Shown here: positions 32,845 through 45,200 of the stretch, in pieces
Layout: every line of letters begins with the position of its first letter
How positions within the stretch are numbered: position 1 is the stretch's first letter
Origin: Chrysaora quinquecirrha
Lineage: Eukaryota > Cnidaria > Scyphozoa > Semaeostomeae > Pelagiidae
Assembly (NCBI GenBank): GCA_014526335.1
Contig: JACTAT010000052.1
Location: forward strand, 5,793,519-5,857,518
Direction of reading: 5' to 3'
DNA length: 64,000 nt
Notes under the pieces: model-generated
What the model saw: only the letters and a program-made list of their open reading frames with translations
Told to the model about the DNA's origin: nothing
Database searches by the model: none
Made by a program: the position numbers and the translations under genes

Positions 32845-33115
32845 GGCCCTGGCCAAACGATCAAACATTGTTGGTCAAACATTTCAAATTTGCTTTACAA
32901 CAAATGTTTAACCGTTTGGTCACGTCCAAAAACATTGCTTGTCAAGCAAAAGTATCAAAGTTGGTGGCGTGATGTTTTTGATAAATTTTTGCTTGACACA
33001 AACAAAAATTGTTGGAAGAGCAATGTTTTTGGACGTGGCCAAACGATCAAACATTTCGCTGGACAAGCAAGTCTCAAATGTTGGACCAACAATGTTTGAT
33101 CGCTTGGCCAGGGCC
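32845..33115. mobile_element. Complete family A element with TAA flanks
   Basis: Starts GGCCCTGGCCAAACGATCAA and ends in the inverted form TTGATCGCTTGGCCAGGGCC (one mismatch). TAA lies on both sides (32842-32844 and 33116-33118), so the target duplication may be TAA. The whole element is an imperfect palindrome of 271 bp without coding capacity. Confidence 0.8.
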
Positions 33116-33179
33116 TAACGCTAGGGAACCTGTACGCACTAATGTGGTGGAGAGGTACTACAGTAGACTCACTACATGA

Positions 33180-33308
33180 AGCCCTAGCCAAACAATCAAA
33201 CATTGTTTTCTTGCAAAACACAATGTTTGGCCACATCACTAAACATTGCCAAAAATTTTCAAAATTCAAATGTTTGACCAACAATGTTTGGTCGTTTGGC
33301 CAGGGCCT
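33180..33308. mobile_element. Short family A copy inside another repeat
   Basis: Runs from GCCCTAGCCAAACAATCAAA to TTTGGTCGTTTGGCCAGGGC. The flanks (CTCACTACATGAAG and TGTCTACTCTAAGCGATAA) belong to the AGACTTACTA-type element, so this is a nested insertion. Confidence 0.65.
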
Positions 33309-33766
33309 AAGGCATGCTTTTGTCTACTCTAAGCGATAATGATATTCCTCGCCTAGTGCATACCAACCCCATTAGTGCTTACAAATTCGTTAGCGTTGTT
33401 GTTTTAGAAAGCTGTAGTATTTTGTTTAAAAAAGTTGTTTAATGATTTATTTGTTCTGAAGGAAAATATTAGAAATTTAGGAATCCGGTTAATATTTGGA
33501 AATAGCAATATGGATAATAGCAATAAGCCAAGCCTAGTACAACATCCGAATATTTCATTCATCAAGCTCTGTGACCACGTGATAAATCCAACGTCACTTG
33601 ATTCGCAGACCTGAAAATACAAACACAAGAGTTTCAGGATGAAAAAGAGAATTTTAACTCTAGAGGAATCGGCACGAAATGATTAAGTATGGTATTAAAA
33701 AGAAACGCGCAAGAACTAAGACTTTGCATTCTTATTCACCTCCAAATCTGAGTGCCCAGCGAGCTA
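33309..33766. other. No gene recognised
   Basis: Contains a minus frame at 33404-33628 after an acceptor-like site, without recognisable similarity. Confidence 0.35.
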
Positions 33767-34782
33767 AAGCCCTGGCTTAATGATCAAACATTATTGATCA
33801 AACATTTGGAATGTTCTGATCAAACATAATGTTGGGCCTTTTGGCCATGTCGCAGAACATTGCTCGTCAAAAATGTTTTGCTAAAGACAAGAAAACATTG
33901 TTTTTGAAGTTTTGGAAAACAATGCTTCTCAGATTCTACTTGTCAAGCAATATTTTGTGACATGGCTAAACGATCAAACATTGTTGGTCAAACACACCTT
34001 ATCAAACAAAAGGTTGGACCGTTTGGGCACGTTGCAAAACATTGCTTGCCAAAAATGTTTTGCTTGAGTGAGACAAGAAAAAATTGTTTTTCAAATTTTA
34101 AAAACAATGCTTATCAAATTCTGCTTGTCAAGCAATGTTTTGTGACATGGCCAAACGATCCAACATTGTTGGTCAAAAACTCCTTATCAAACAAAATGTT
34201 GGACCGTTTGGCCACGTTGTAGAAAATTGCTCGCCAAAAATTTTTTGCTTGAGTGGGACCAGAAAACATTGTTTTTTCAAGTTTTTGAAAACAATGCTCT
34301 TCAGATTCTACTTGTCAAGCAATGTTTTGTGACATGGTCAAACGATCCAACAACTCCTTATCAAACAAAATGTTGGACCGTTTGGGCACGTTGCAAAAAA
34401 ATGGCTCGCCAAAATTTTTTGACTGAAGACAAGAAAAAATGATTTTGAAATTAGAAAACAATTATAAACAGATTCTACTTGTCGAGGAATGTTTTGTGAC
34501 ATGGCCAAACGATCAAACATTCTTGGTAAAACATTGGCAATTTTCTTGTCAAACAAAAGATTGCACCGTTTGGCCACGTTGCAAAACATTGCTCGTCAAA
34601 AATGTTTTGCTTGAAACAAGCAAAAATGTTTTTGAAATTTTTTGAAAACATTGCTCAGCAGATTCTATGTACTTATTCAGCAATGTTTTGTGACGTGGAC
34701 AAACGATCAAGCATTGCTTGTAAAACAATAAAGCAAATCTCAAATGTTTGAAAGCAATGTTTGGTCGTTTGGCCCGGGCCTA
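33767..34782. repeat. Family A element expanded by internal tandem copies
   Basis: Opens with GCCCTGGCTTAATGATC and closes with TTGGTCGTTTGGCCCGGGCC. Inside, a unit of about 180-190 bp containing TGTCAAGCAATGTTTTGTGA and GGACCGTTTGGGCACGTTGC is repeated about four times with drift. Confidence 0.75.
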
Positions 34783-35424
34783 GGACGATCCATGAATTTT
34801 TCGAGAAATGCAACCTAATTCCCAGGGATATTCAGGCAAGCCAGTAATAGAAGGCATGTATTTCTTTCGAAATAGCCCCGGGAACGCGGTTGGGAGGAAC
34901 GTAGTTGGGGCGGGGTTGTGGGAGTCTTGGTGATGGGGGGTGGAGGAGGAAGAGCGAAGACAACGACGAATGTAACAATAATAAGTCTATTGCCCCACTG
35001 TAGGTGTGAACCAAAAAATGAAACAAAAAACAAAGAGAATAATCTAACGGTTTTTTATCATTTGAAAAAGCTAACCTACATTTTATATTTACAAAAATTA
35101 ATAACTATCAATACAATACAAGTGCATCAATAAAAACATACGGAAAAATTAAATTGACTGAAAAGTATCAAAATGCAATTAAACAAGGTAGACAATTACC
35201 CAACTTGAAAAAGATGTAAAAGTGTGGGCGATGGTTCTGATAATATTAAGGTTACTAGCTCACTAGCTCCCATTAACCAGTTAAAGGTTACCGGGTAATG
35301 GTTATGATATACCGGCCGATAAATAAAACCCGGACTACTATTAATCATATACAAATGTCGGACACTATATTTCCTAAACGGAAAAGCTTTGTTTTAAGAG
35401 CTGTTCTCCAGTAGAACGTAACAA
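34783..35424. other. No gene recognised
   Basis: AT-rich with a G-rich patch near 34900-34960. No gene or repeat assigned. Confidence 0.4.
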
Positions 35425-35835
35425 TCCCGGAGGGGGGGTACTTCATTGTTCAGTGGACTAGACGTGCCGCTCAGCTTTTCCAAACCCACCCATGTCTACC
35501 GATAAATTCTGTTTCTCGTCGTACCCATGTATAGAAAAAAAAAACAAAGAAATTTTTTATCCATTTGTACCAATATCTCACATATTTGAACCCAATTTAA
35601 CGGCTGAGGCAACTCTAAATGCGTCGAAAAGTCATTAGCGCTGAAAACTAAAACGCACTTTTTATCAGGCTTTTCAAAGCAATGAATGTCTAAAAGGTTA
35701 TATATATTTTACTACCCATGTGTAGAGATTATTTACGAAAAATCAACCCATATTTAGGGAAATTGGCGCTGAAAAAGTTACCCATTTGGGCGGTCTAGTA
35801 TAAGGAACAATGAAAGTAGCCCCCCCCGGGGTAAC
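35425..35835. mobile_element. MITE-like element with CCCGGAGGGGGGGTACT ends
   Basis: Left CCCGGAGGGGGGGTACTTCA is answered at the right by the inverse-like TGAAAGTAGCCCCCCCCGGGG, and TTGTTCAGTGGACTAGAC by GTCTAGTATAAGGAACAA. No coding region. Confidence 0.7.
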
Positions 35836-35874
35836 AATGCTTGTAAATTAATATACTACAATCTCCCAAGCCTA

Positions 35875-36130
35875 AGGCCCTGGCCTAACGATCTTTGATC
35901 AAACATTGTCCAACATTTCGAATTTGCATACAACGAATGTTCGACCGTTTGGCCGCGTCCAAAAACATTGCTGTCAAACATTTTGGAGCAACGAAGTTAT
36001 TGCTAATGCGCAAGCACGAACGCCTTGTTGCTTAGAAATGTTGCTAGATGATGAAATGTTGCAAGTTGTTGAAGTTTATCAAAAACAAAAGAAATGTTTG
36101 ACAAGCGAGGTTTGAAAGGCAGCCAAAATT
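35875..36130. repeat. Family A copy, partial
   Basis: Starts GGCCCTGGCCTAACGATC and continues with GTTCGACCGTTTGGCCGCGTC, then loses similarity near 36130, 130 bp past the end of the PPxY membrane protein gene. Confidence 0.6.
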
Positions 36131-36260
36131 TGTTGCGTGATGGCTTTGAAAAGTTCAAAAACATTTTTCGGTTGACGCACGCAAAAAAGGAGCAGACTCA
36201 AATCAAGTTTGCACCCATCAAAAATTTAACCCAATTCTCTGAAATACTCATAAATTATCC

Positions 36261-39201
36261 TCACTCCACAGAATTCGTTGATTGTCCTTCACCACCAATA
36301 AGTCTTTGTCTATCCGAATCTTCAACGATATTTGAAAACGACTGTAGTTCTTGGGTCGTTAAAGAAGCGTTACAGATATCGATATACGAAGGTGGTGGAT
36401 GGTCCGTTTTGTATGGGTCATCTGCCTGGTATTCGGGCAATAACTCAGCCAGAGATGTGTTTGGCAAAGTCATTGATAAACCAGTGAAGACGTATGCTGG
36501 CTGAGGAATGGCAGGCACTTCTTCGTAACACATTTGATCCTATAAAAAGAGGTATAAGAAAACTTAGGAGATGCCAACAGATGACCAATGGGAATACAAG
36601 TCAAACAGACGGGATATGATACTGAATTTCGAAGGTACAATGCCTGCCAAAGGCTTGGAATGCCAGGTTGGTTTTTCTACTCCACGCAACATCTCCCCTC
36701 CCCACGGGGGGGGGGGGCGTTCTTCCATAGTAAAGGTACCAGGGGATGTGCCGCACTAGAGGGTATACTTTTTCGGACCTTGTCTAGCCAAGGGTATACT
36801 TTTTGGAACTTTTGGTCTAGCAAAGTGTATCATATTTGGCAACGGAGCGGCCCAGCTTTCGTCTTGAGAAGTCTTGGAGAGTAGAAATTTCATCGTAAAC
36901 ATTTCTAAAAGAAACTGGTGAAAGAATAAGTCGATCTTTCAATTTTCAGACTTACACTATACTATGATGACTCAATCCGGTATAAGACGCTCCGCGAATC
37001 GTCATGAAAATCATGGAGGTGATATGCAAATCAAGACGCGAGGCGACGGCACTTTGTAATCATGGAAATCCGATATACGACGCTCCGAAACCTTCTTTTT
37101 ACATTTCGTTCACAAAACAAATGCGAAGCAAATCTGCGAAGGAGCTGCCGTGGCGTCTCAGTGTAACTGCAATGATTGCGATAAAAACAATGGCGCCGCG
37201 CTTAGTATAACCGCTTGGCAAAATCCTATGACGGCACGAAAATCAAAACGCAAGGATATCGTAACTTGGGCCTCAAACTCTGCCTCTGTAAATTGTGAAA
37301 AATTTTCGTTATCGCAGCCGTTCGTCGTTAATGTTTATAATTGTACATAATTGTATATAAAGTCTTCACGTACCGCTATCCTTTCTCTTTCTGCTTCTTG
37401 TTGCCTTAGTCTTCTTAATCTCCGATTCTTTGCACAGAAGTATAAACACCAAAACATCAATTTCACCACAATAACCACAACTATAATGCTAGAAAACAGA
37501 GATAACAGTAAGAAGACCTGTCTGATAATTCTGTTGTTTTAAATTTCAAGTATTGCAAGACAAAGCAACAGCTATTAGTGGGCTATTAGTACACGCTTTT
37601 TTTATAAGGAACCACATTATAAGGAACCTACATGTAGAAGGCCCGAAAATTTAAAGAACTTATACTAGTAAAGAGAAAATCATTAAGGAACTTTTCAATG
37701 TTGAATAGTTTTATCATAATGAATAGTCATAACGAATTGATAATGAATAGTTTTACCACTGCAAATAATCAAGAATTAGAAAGCCGGTTCCATTCATTTG
37801 CAGTCGAAAACCACATAAATTGCATGTTAAGCATGTATCAAATGTTTCCTTGAGTATTCTCGAGCTCTGCTTACATGCAAGTGTCTCTCTTTTATTGTTA
37901 AGACCACTGTATGTGCAGTTAAAATTAAGGAACTATTAAGGACTTTTTTGGAACTACAATTGCCTCAAAAGAGGTCCAAAAATAAGGAACTTTAAGAACT
38001 AGGCCTTGAGCTAGGTTCCTTATAAAAAAAAGCGTGTATGCGGGGGGGGGGGAGACGACTGGTTCTCTCAACTTTAGCTTGTCTCCATAATGATAATAAT
38101 CGCACAATCATCACGCCATCAAGATACTTGTAATGCTAATATTTGAGAACACTGAATAAACTTTTGGTTAAGTTTTGAGCAAAGGAAATAGCATTTTGGG
38201 GAAATAGACCACAAGCTGATTAAAGTGACTAAATTTTTAATTTCTACAGTCAGCATACAGAAAAGACATGTTGCTGCACTAGTCAAAGTTTTCATATACT
38301 GCACCGTATTCCCTTTAATTAGCACCATCCTCTTTTAAGCACCACCCTCTAATAAGCGCTGCACCTGAGATTGATTGAGCGAAATAAGCGCTAGTAGAAG
38401 CAATGGTAGAAAGTGGATCTTTAAAGACAGTATGACTTCATAGTTACTCTAATTTTTTTCTTCTTAACATGAAAGTATGCCGCATTTTGGACTTAGGGCC
38501 TGTTTATATGGGGAAAATCATCCCACCTTCCAGCCCTGTAGCTGAGAGGTGAGATCTCACCTTCCAATACAAACCTTTGTGATTTTCATCTTCTGTTTAT
38601 ATGGAATACGTTTCATCCCGGTCAGGTGAGATCTCACTCGTTGAGAGGTGGGATCTCACCTGGGTGGGATGAAATTTTCTCATATAAACGCTGGAAGGTG
38701 GGATGAAAGCTGGACGGTGGGACAAAATCCTATTGTCTGAGAAAATTAAACAAAAGCGGAAATATGAGACAAGTAGCTGGAAGGTGGGATGAAATTCTAC
38801 ATGTAAACTCTCAAAAATTTTGTCTCACTGCTCAGCTGACGGGCTGGAAGGTGGGATGATTTTGTCCATATAAACAGGCCTTTAGGAAATAAGCTCTGCC
38901 CTCTTATAAGTGCCGCCCTCCAATAAACGCCTCACCTGAGATCGAACAAGCAAATTAAGTGCCGCACAACTTTTAGAGGAAATACGGTAGACCCCCTTAG
39001 ATCCACTTTATGGTGGCTGTAAGGGAAGGGGTTGAGGGGGGCAAATCTGCCCTTAGGTTCATATAAAGTAATTCAATTTGCATAACAGTGATAGCCAACA
39101 GATAATAATGAAATGAAAATATAATAAGTGCAGGAGATGCATTTAAAATAAGAAACAAATGCAAAAACTCACATGCAAAAAAGTACTTCAGTTTCAGCCA
39201 T
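36261..39201 (-). CDS. Small single-pass membrane protein with PPxY tail
   Basis: Three exons join in phase: 39201-39173 (MAETEVLFC), 37530-37374 and 36539-36261, giving 154 aa. Exon 2 has a strong hydrophobic helix (SLFSSIIVVVIVVKLMFWCL) followed by a basic juxtamembrane stretch (AKNRRLRRLRQQEAERER). Exon 3 is a cytoplasmic-type tail with PPPSYIDI, a PPxY motif that would bind WW domains such as those of Nedd4-type ligases. There is no signal peptide. Exons 2 and 3 are well supported by splice sites and composition; exon 1 is short and rests on phase and a good donor only. The layout resembles WBP1/VOPP1-like proteins, but I do not assign a family. A family B MITE and another inverted-repeat element sit in intron 1. 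Confidence 0.6.
36540..37373. other. Intron with repeat fragments
   Basis: Includes a G-run near 36706-36716 and a repeat with GGTATACTTTTT words (36755-36840), plus text near 36970-37260 (AATCAAGACGCGAGGCGACG) related to 44.1-44.45 kb. No gene on the plus strand. Confidence 0.45.
37590..38038. mobile_element. Family B MITE, complete copy
   Basis: 449 bp from TACACGCTTTTTTTATAAGG to TATAAAAAAAAGCGTGTA. It is the best-preserved copy and includes an extra short duplication near 37715-37755 (AATGAATAGT). Confidence 0.85.
38494..38882. mobile_element. MITE with GGCCTGTTTATATGG ends
   Basis: Left GGGCCTGTTTATATGGGGAA, right CCATATAAACAGGCC. The interior alternates TGAGATCTCACC and GGAAGGTGGGATGA words in both orientations. 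No coding region. Confidence 0.8.
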
Positions 39202-40269
39202 ATTCTTTTACTTTTCTTCGTTAACTTTAACAAAACAATCCTAAAAACTGAAATCAAGAAGGTGAGTAATTAGAATTCCAAAATTTAGATTTTAGTTATA
39301 TAAAATTTTCCAATATTTTCTCACAATCTTCTAATTATAATCATTGTCTGGATTCTCCTCTATCAAACTTCAGCAAAGCATTTTGAAATCAAAGTTTCAG
39401 AAACCTTTTGAAACAAACTGATTTTATCCACAATCCTAACGCTAACTTCCTGGAATGATCTTTACTAAAATGTGGTTTCCACATGGTGTGCAATTTAAAT
39501 CCAACGAATACAAACTTGCATGAAATGCAGACCCATTCTGATTCTGATTAATTTTAATGACATGTATATAATTTTTAGCAGGTGGTTTGAATTAAATGAA
39601 TAGCCCTCCTTTAAACTGTAGACTTCAAATTGATTTTGATGGAAATTCAGCTCAAATCAGGGGGGGCATGGTTCAGTAGTTGATTGGAAATCCAACTGAA
39701 TCTTTTCTCTGTGTCAGTTTTCACAATGATCTGTGGGTACCGAAGCAGGGAATTTTTTGCCTGGCCCCTAGAACTGGAAATCAGGGAATTTTTTGCTTTT
39801 AGGGTGCAGTCATCATTGGCAGTACCACAAATTTTTTGGCATGAATTTTGAGTCACTGACAGTATCTTTCAATCTTACAGCCACGGTGGAATCCATGCAA
39901 TTTTGAAACCGAAGATAACGTCAAGAAAACTGCGCTCACACCAAAAGAAAACAATAGATCCATTGTTCTATTAGGAAAATAGTAATGCCTGCTATTGTTT
40001 TTTGAAAGATTCACGCTAGTAAGCCAACAATTTTCAAAATTCCAAGCCGGATTTCTTTGGCATAGGTTACAGGGTTGCAGAGGGTCATTGAGGAATGCAT
40101 TCTTTCTCAGAAACCCTTATGGACTGAACCTTTGACTGTCTTAAACACAGATGCTGAAGATTTTTCCTCAAAACCGTGACTACATATGCAACTTTTTGCT
40201 TAAACAGCGACAGGACATGATAAAAATGTCACCATGACCATACTAAAAGTTGTACGTATAGCTTAAAGG

Positions 40270-40675
40270 ACAATGGATTATTTCGGTAGAATTTAAATTT
40301 TTCGAAATCGCAAGATATCAATCTTTTGATGCGAAAATCGTATAAAGCACACAAAAATTTGTCTAGGTGCAAAATTTTACTATCTCAGCACGTGTATTAT
40401 CGATTGTACGAGCGTCCAAAGTTGACGATTTTATAAGGGGCTTTGACCGTGTGGGGTAAAAAGTTTCAAGAAGTTCATTTTATGCTGTCAAAGCCTTTAT
40501 GAAGTTGGGAACTTTGAATGCTCATAGAATTAAGCGCTAAGGACAGTGAAAAATTTGTACGTAAACTAAGATTTGGCTGCTTTATAAGATTTTCATATCT
40601 AAAACTTCGATATCATGTGATTTCTGTGAAATGTTAATGCTGTGTGACATCATACCAAAATGATCGTTCAAAGTT
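40270..40675. mobile_element. Family C hairpin element
   Basis: Shares with the 44.5 and 53.1 kb copies GAAATCGCAAGATATCAATC, AAAAATTTGTCTAGGTGCAA and ATTTTATAAGGGGCTTTGAC. Its two halves are partly inverted (TTTGACCGTGTGGGG versus CCCCACTCGGACAA). Confidence 0.7.
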
Positions 40676-41129
40676 CCCAATGCTAAAACGCTAAAGACCT
40701 TGACTGCAAAAAATGAAGTTTGTTTGGCGAAACTTTTTACCCCACTCGGACAAGATAAGCCCTTAATCATTAACATTAGATCGTTAACTTTGAACCCTCG
40801 TTAGATCAATAATACAAGTGCTGTGATTGTTAAACTTTGCACCCAGACTAATTTTTGGGTGATTTGGACTCTTAAATTAATTCTATTGATCTTGCTGTAG
40901 GCTATCCATCAAGCTGATCGGTGTTTGAAACACAATGCCAATTTGGCTTCGCTTTCTGATTGATACATTTCAGTCTGCATCTGGGTATAAATTCTGCCTT
41001 AGTAATTTGATTCAGCCTGTTTCTGACGTTTATGCTCTGAAGATGTCAGACAAAGAAGCTTTTAAGTATGTCCAAAATCGTTTCTGCTGTTTCTTGAAAT
41101 TTTGAAATTTTGTACTCCTCAAAGTCTAA

Positions 41130-41533
41130 ACCCACTATACATCACTGCGGCATGACGTCAGACAGCATTAAGATTCTCAAAATCACTTGATATCGAGTTT
41201 TCGATATGAAAATCTTATAAAGAAGCCAAAACTTAGTTTAGGTACAAAGTATCACTGTCCTGGCGCTTGTATTCTTAATTTCATGAGCTTTCAAAGTTCC
41301 CGATTTCATTAAGGCTTTGACTGCATAAAATGAACTTGGTGAAACTTTTTACCCAACACGGTCAAAGCCCTTATAAATCGTGAACTTTGAACGCTTGTAA
41401 AATCGATTATGCAAGAACTGAGATTGTAAAACTTTGAACCTAGGCCAATTTTTTGGGTGCTTTGTACGATTTTCGCATTGAAGAATTGATATCTTGCGAT
41501 TTCGAAAGATTTTCTTTTTACCAAAATGATCTA
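41130..41533. mobile_element. Family C hairpin element, opposite orientation
   Basis: Reads GGCATGACGTCAGACAGC at the left and TTTACCAAAATGATCTAT at the right. It ends about 20 bp before the first CLPTM1L exon found. Confidence 0.7.
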
Positions 41534-41552
41534 TATCTTCGTTTTTTGCTAG

Positions 41553-42174
41553 ATATCTATACATACAAGTCATCATAGTAAGTTATCAACTGGAGATCTG
41601 ACACATGTGTGGAAAAGCACTAATCTTAGTTCTTATATGAAAGAGTGAGTACTGTAAATTTTATCTAAACATTTGTGCTTAACAATGAGATTTCTTAACT
41701 CATAGACTACTGGAACCTTTGTAGCCTTTTTCTCTGTATCCCAGACCTGCCTGTCAACAAAATTCATGTTCCGAAGCTAAAGCAACATTTTCTACAAAAT
41801 GAAATTGTTTCTATGAAAACAAAATTCAGATAGGCAGAGAATTTTTATGCAGGAAGTTTGTTGATAATCATTTGAAATTTCTGATTCAAGGAAACTTTTC
41901 TGCTTGTTTCTTTTGTAGAACTGTGAATGTAACGATTCCTTTCAAAACAAGAAGAAATGGAAGTCTTTTTGCATATGTCTCCATCCATCCAATCAATGAC
42001 TCCCCTTATGGTTTTTCTGCATCCAAACAACAATTTCAACTCAGTAAATATGAAATCCCAAAAGATGAAGTATTCAATCTTATAAGTGAAACAAAGAAAC
42101 AGGTAAAGACACAAAGTTTTTTCTTCTTCCTTTTCTGGATTTTGCTTCTTCTTGCCTCCTTCTTTTTTCTTCTC

Positions 42175-42213
<39 letters not shown>

Positions 42214-45200
42214 TCTCTTTCCCTTCTTCTGCTTCTTCTTTGTCATCACCTTGTTCATCTTCTTTTTCTTCTTTTCCTTTATGGTTTTCTTTATCTTTGT
42301 CTTCTTCTTCCTCCTCCTCTTGTTCTTCCTCCTCTTCTTCTTCTTCATCTTCTTCTTATTCTTCTTCATCTTTTTCGTCTTCTTATTGTTATTGTTGTTG
42401 CTGTTCTTCTACTTCTTCTTTGCCTTCTTCTTCTCCTTCTTCTACTTCTTCTTCTTCTTCTTCTTATGCTTAATCTTTTTCGTCCTTGTCATCATCATCA
42501 TCATCTTCTTCTTCTTCTCCTTCTCCTTCTTCTTCTTCTTTTTCTTCTTCTTCTTATGCTTCATCTTTTTTGTCGTTGTCATCTTCTTCTTCTTCTTCTT
42601 CTTCTTCTTCTACTTCTTCACCTACATCTTCTTCTTCTTCTTGTTCTTGTTTTCTACTTTTTCTTCTTTCTTCTTCTTCTTTTTCTTCCTCTTCTTCTTT
42701 GTTCTTCGCTTCCAAAATTTACTTGCAAATTTGATGCCCTGTAAACAGACCCCATGTAAACGGTGAACATTTCTTAGATCATCAGATCAACAGACCCATT
42801 TCTTTTCGTGTAAATGCAATGCAAAAGAACCAGAACTGGCTCCAGGTCGGACTCTCGTGTAAACAGAGTCTTATTGGTAGTAAAAATCTTATTGTCCTCA
42901 TCCTCCTCCTCCTCTTCTTCTTCAATTTCTTCTCTGTCTTCTTTTCATTCTTTTTCTTTTATCTTTTCTGTTTTGTCTTCTTACTCTTCTTTATCTTCTT
43001 CTTCTTCTTCTTCTTTGTTGTCATCTTCTTTTTCTATTTCTTCTTCTTCTTTGGCTTTTTTTGTCTTTTTCTTCTATGTCTTCTTCTTCTTCTTCTTCTT
43101 CTTTGTCGTCATCTTCTTCTTCTTCTTTGGCTTTTCTTGTCTCTTTCTTTTTTGCCTTCTTCTTCTTTTCCTTATGATTCTCTTCTTCTTTTTCTTCTTT
43201 GCCCTTTTTTTCTTCTTTCTCCTCTTTCTCTTCTTCTTTTTTCCTTCTTTTTCTTCTTCTTATTCTTCTTTGTATTCTTTTGCTTTATCTTCTCCCTCTT
43301 CTTTTTCTTCTATTTCTTCTTCTACTTCTTCTTTTTCCTCTTCTTCTTCTTCTTCTTCTGTTGTCTTCTTTCCCTCTTCTTTATCTTCTTTCTTCTACTT
43401 AATTGTTTTTTAAATCTTATTGTTTATCTTATTCCAGAAAGATAAAGTTCCAATCACACATCTGCGAACGAAGATGGTAATTAATGTCTTAACAGATGAT
43501 GTTTCATTTGAAAGATTTGGCATACCAGGAGAAGTTTATCACGCAATGCAGTAAGTAAAAGTTGAATACCTTCCCAGTTATCTTTAGCAATCAAACTGAT
43601 AGAGGTAAGATTCTTAAGGCCTGATACGTGACATTCTTGTTATAATTAAGGCCCTGACCAAATGAACAAACATTGTTTGTCAAACATTTGAAATTTGCTT
43701 GTCAAGCAAGCTGTTTTACTGTTTGGCCACGTTGCAAAACACTACTCGTCTAACGCGAGCAAAAATTTTTTCTAACTTCTGCTTATGCTTAGCAACCAAT
43801 GTTTTGTCAAGTTGCAAACATCGCTTGGTAAGCAAATTTCAGATGTCAGGGCGTCAGGTTAGGGCCTAAGATTATGTTTCTTGTCTAGGTTTACTCAAGA
43901 TGGCTTCTATCTGCCGATTATCCACTTTGACACTTTGAGCATAACAGACCAACATTTGAAGGTATTTTTGCATGTTGATTACTCATAGAAAGCTGCTAGG
44001 TTTTTATTGGTACACGCTTTGTTTTGAGAAAATCTTTTTTAAGAAAAAAAATTAAGACCATGGTCAAATTCTCTGAAATCTCTAAAAGTACTTGAGATTG
44101 GTGGTTTCATATCGGATAGCGGTTGGTATTTACACTATAGATCACCACACGCTCAAAGGAGAGCTATCTGATACGAAACGCTCCAAAAATTGCAGTGGTT
44201 TTCACTCAGTTTTGTAGGTGATATAAAAATCACTGCGCTCCAGATTTTATTGACATTCTTTTGTGACTGGGTATTAACTATTGGAATCTTCTATTGTCTC
44301 GGTAAAAAATGGGCCTATCTGATATGAAAATATGAAAATCAAGACGCAACGATAGCTATCTGGGATAATGTAAACACTTGTCCTATCCGATGTGTAAGGC
44401 AAGGCGGTGCTGCGATAGCTATCCGGTATAGTAACCGAGGCCTTAGTTAGTTGCTTCGGTCTGTTTTGACGTTTATACTCTGAGGAGTGTCAAACAAAAT
44501 AGCTTTTAATAGATCATTTCGGTAGAAGTTTAATTTTTCGAAATCGCAAGATATCAATCTTTCGATGCAATAATCGTATAAAGCACCCAAAAATTAGTCT
44601 AGGTGCAAAGTTTTACTATCCCAGCGCGTGTATTGTCGATTGTACGAGCGTCCAAAGTTTATGATTTTATAAGGGCTTTGACAGTGTGGGGTAAAAAGTT
44701 TCACCAAGTTAATTTTTTGTGGTCAATGCCTTTATGAAATCTGGAACTTTGAATGCTCACAAAATTAAGAAAACAAACGCTAGGACAGTAAAACTTTGTA
44801 CCTAGACTAAGTTTTGGCTGCTTTATAAGATTTTCATATCAAAAACTAGATGTCATGTGATTTCGAAAAATTTTAATGCTGTCTGACGTCATACCGAGAT
44901 GATCTATGCTTCCGCCTTTTCTTGCGATTTTAAACAATTTTCTGAACTCTTGTTGTAATGTGGTGAAAATTCAGTCAAAATGTAAGATCTATCCAAGCTG
45001 AGGACGACGGAACCAGAAGTTCTTGTAAAGCAATGCGTGCCTTATATTGCCTGAAATTCTAATGTATTTTCTGTTTTTTTTTTTTAAATAGCCAATCAAT
45101 GTCACTACAAGAACAATAGAGCTAACAATAGAATATAAACCGGTTTCGATTGGTCGATTGAGACTATGGATGACAATTGAACAAAGCATCAATAAAATGA

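Larger units (their letters stand above)
39202..41552. other. No gene assigned; two family C elements
   Basis: CLPTM1L exon 1 should lie here or further left but was not identified. Family C copies occupy about 40270-40675 and 41130-41533. The stretch at 39882-39982 is protein-like with an acceptor but does not match CLPTM1L. Confidence 0.45.

Noticed and set aside
33404..33628. Minus-strand exon with hydrophobic segment
   Set aside because: There is an acceptor-like site but no similarity and no partner exon in phase.
39882..39982. First exon of CLPTM1L
   Set aside because: It follows an acceptor rather than a start codon, does not match the family N-terminus and lacks a hydrophobic segment.
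42108..43445. Frames of 170-290 aa made of Phe, Leu, Ser or Lys
   Set aside because: They are translations of TTC tracts inside a CLPTM1L intron; only their leading part near 41919-42102 is a real exon.
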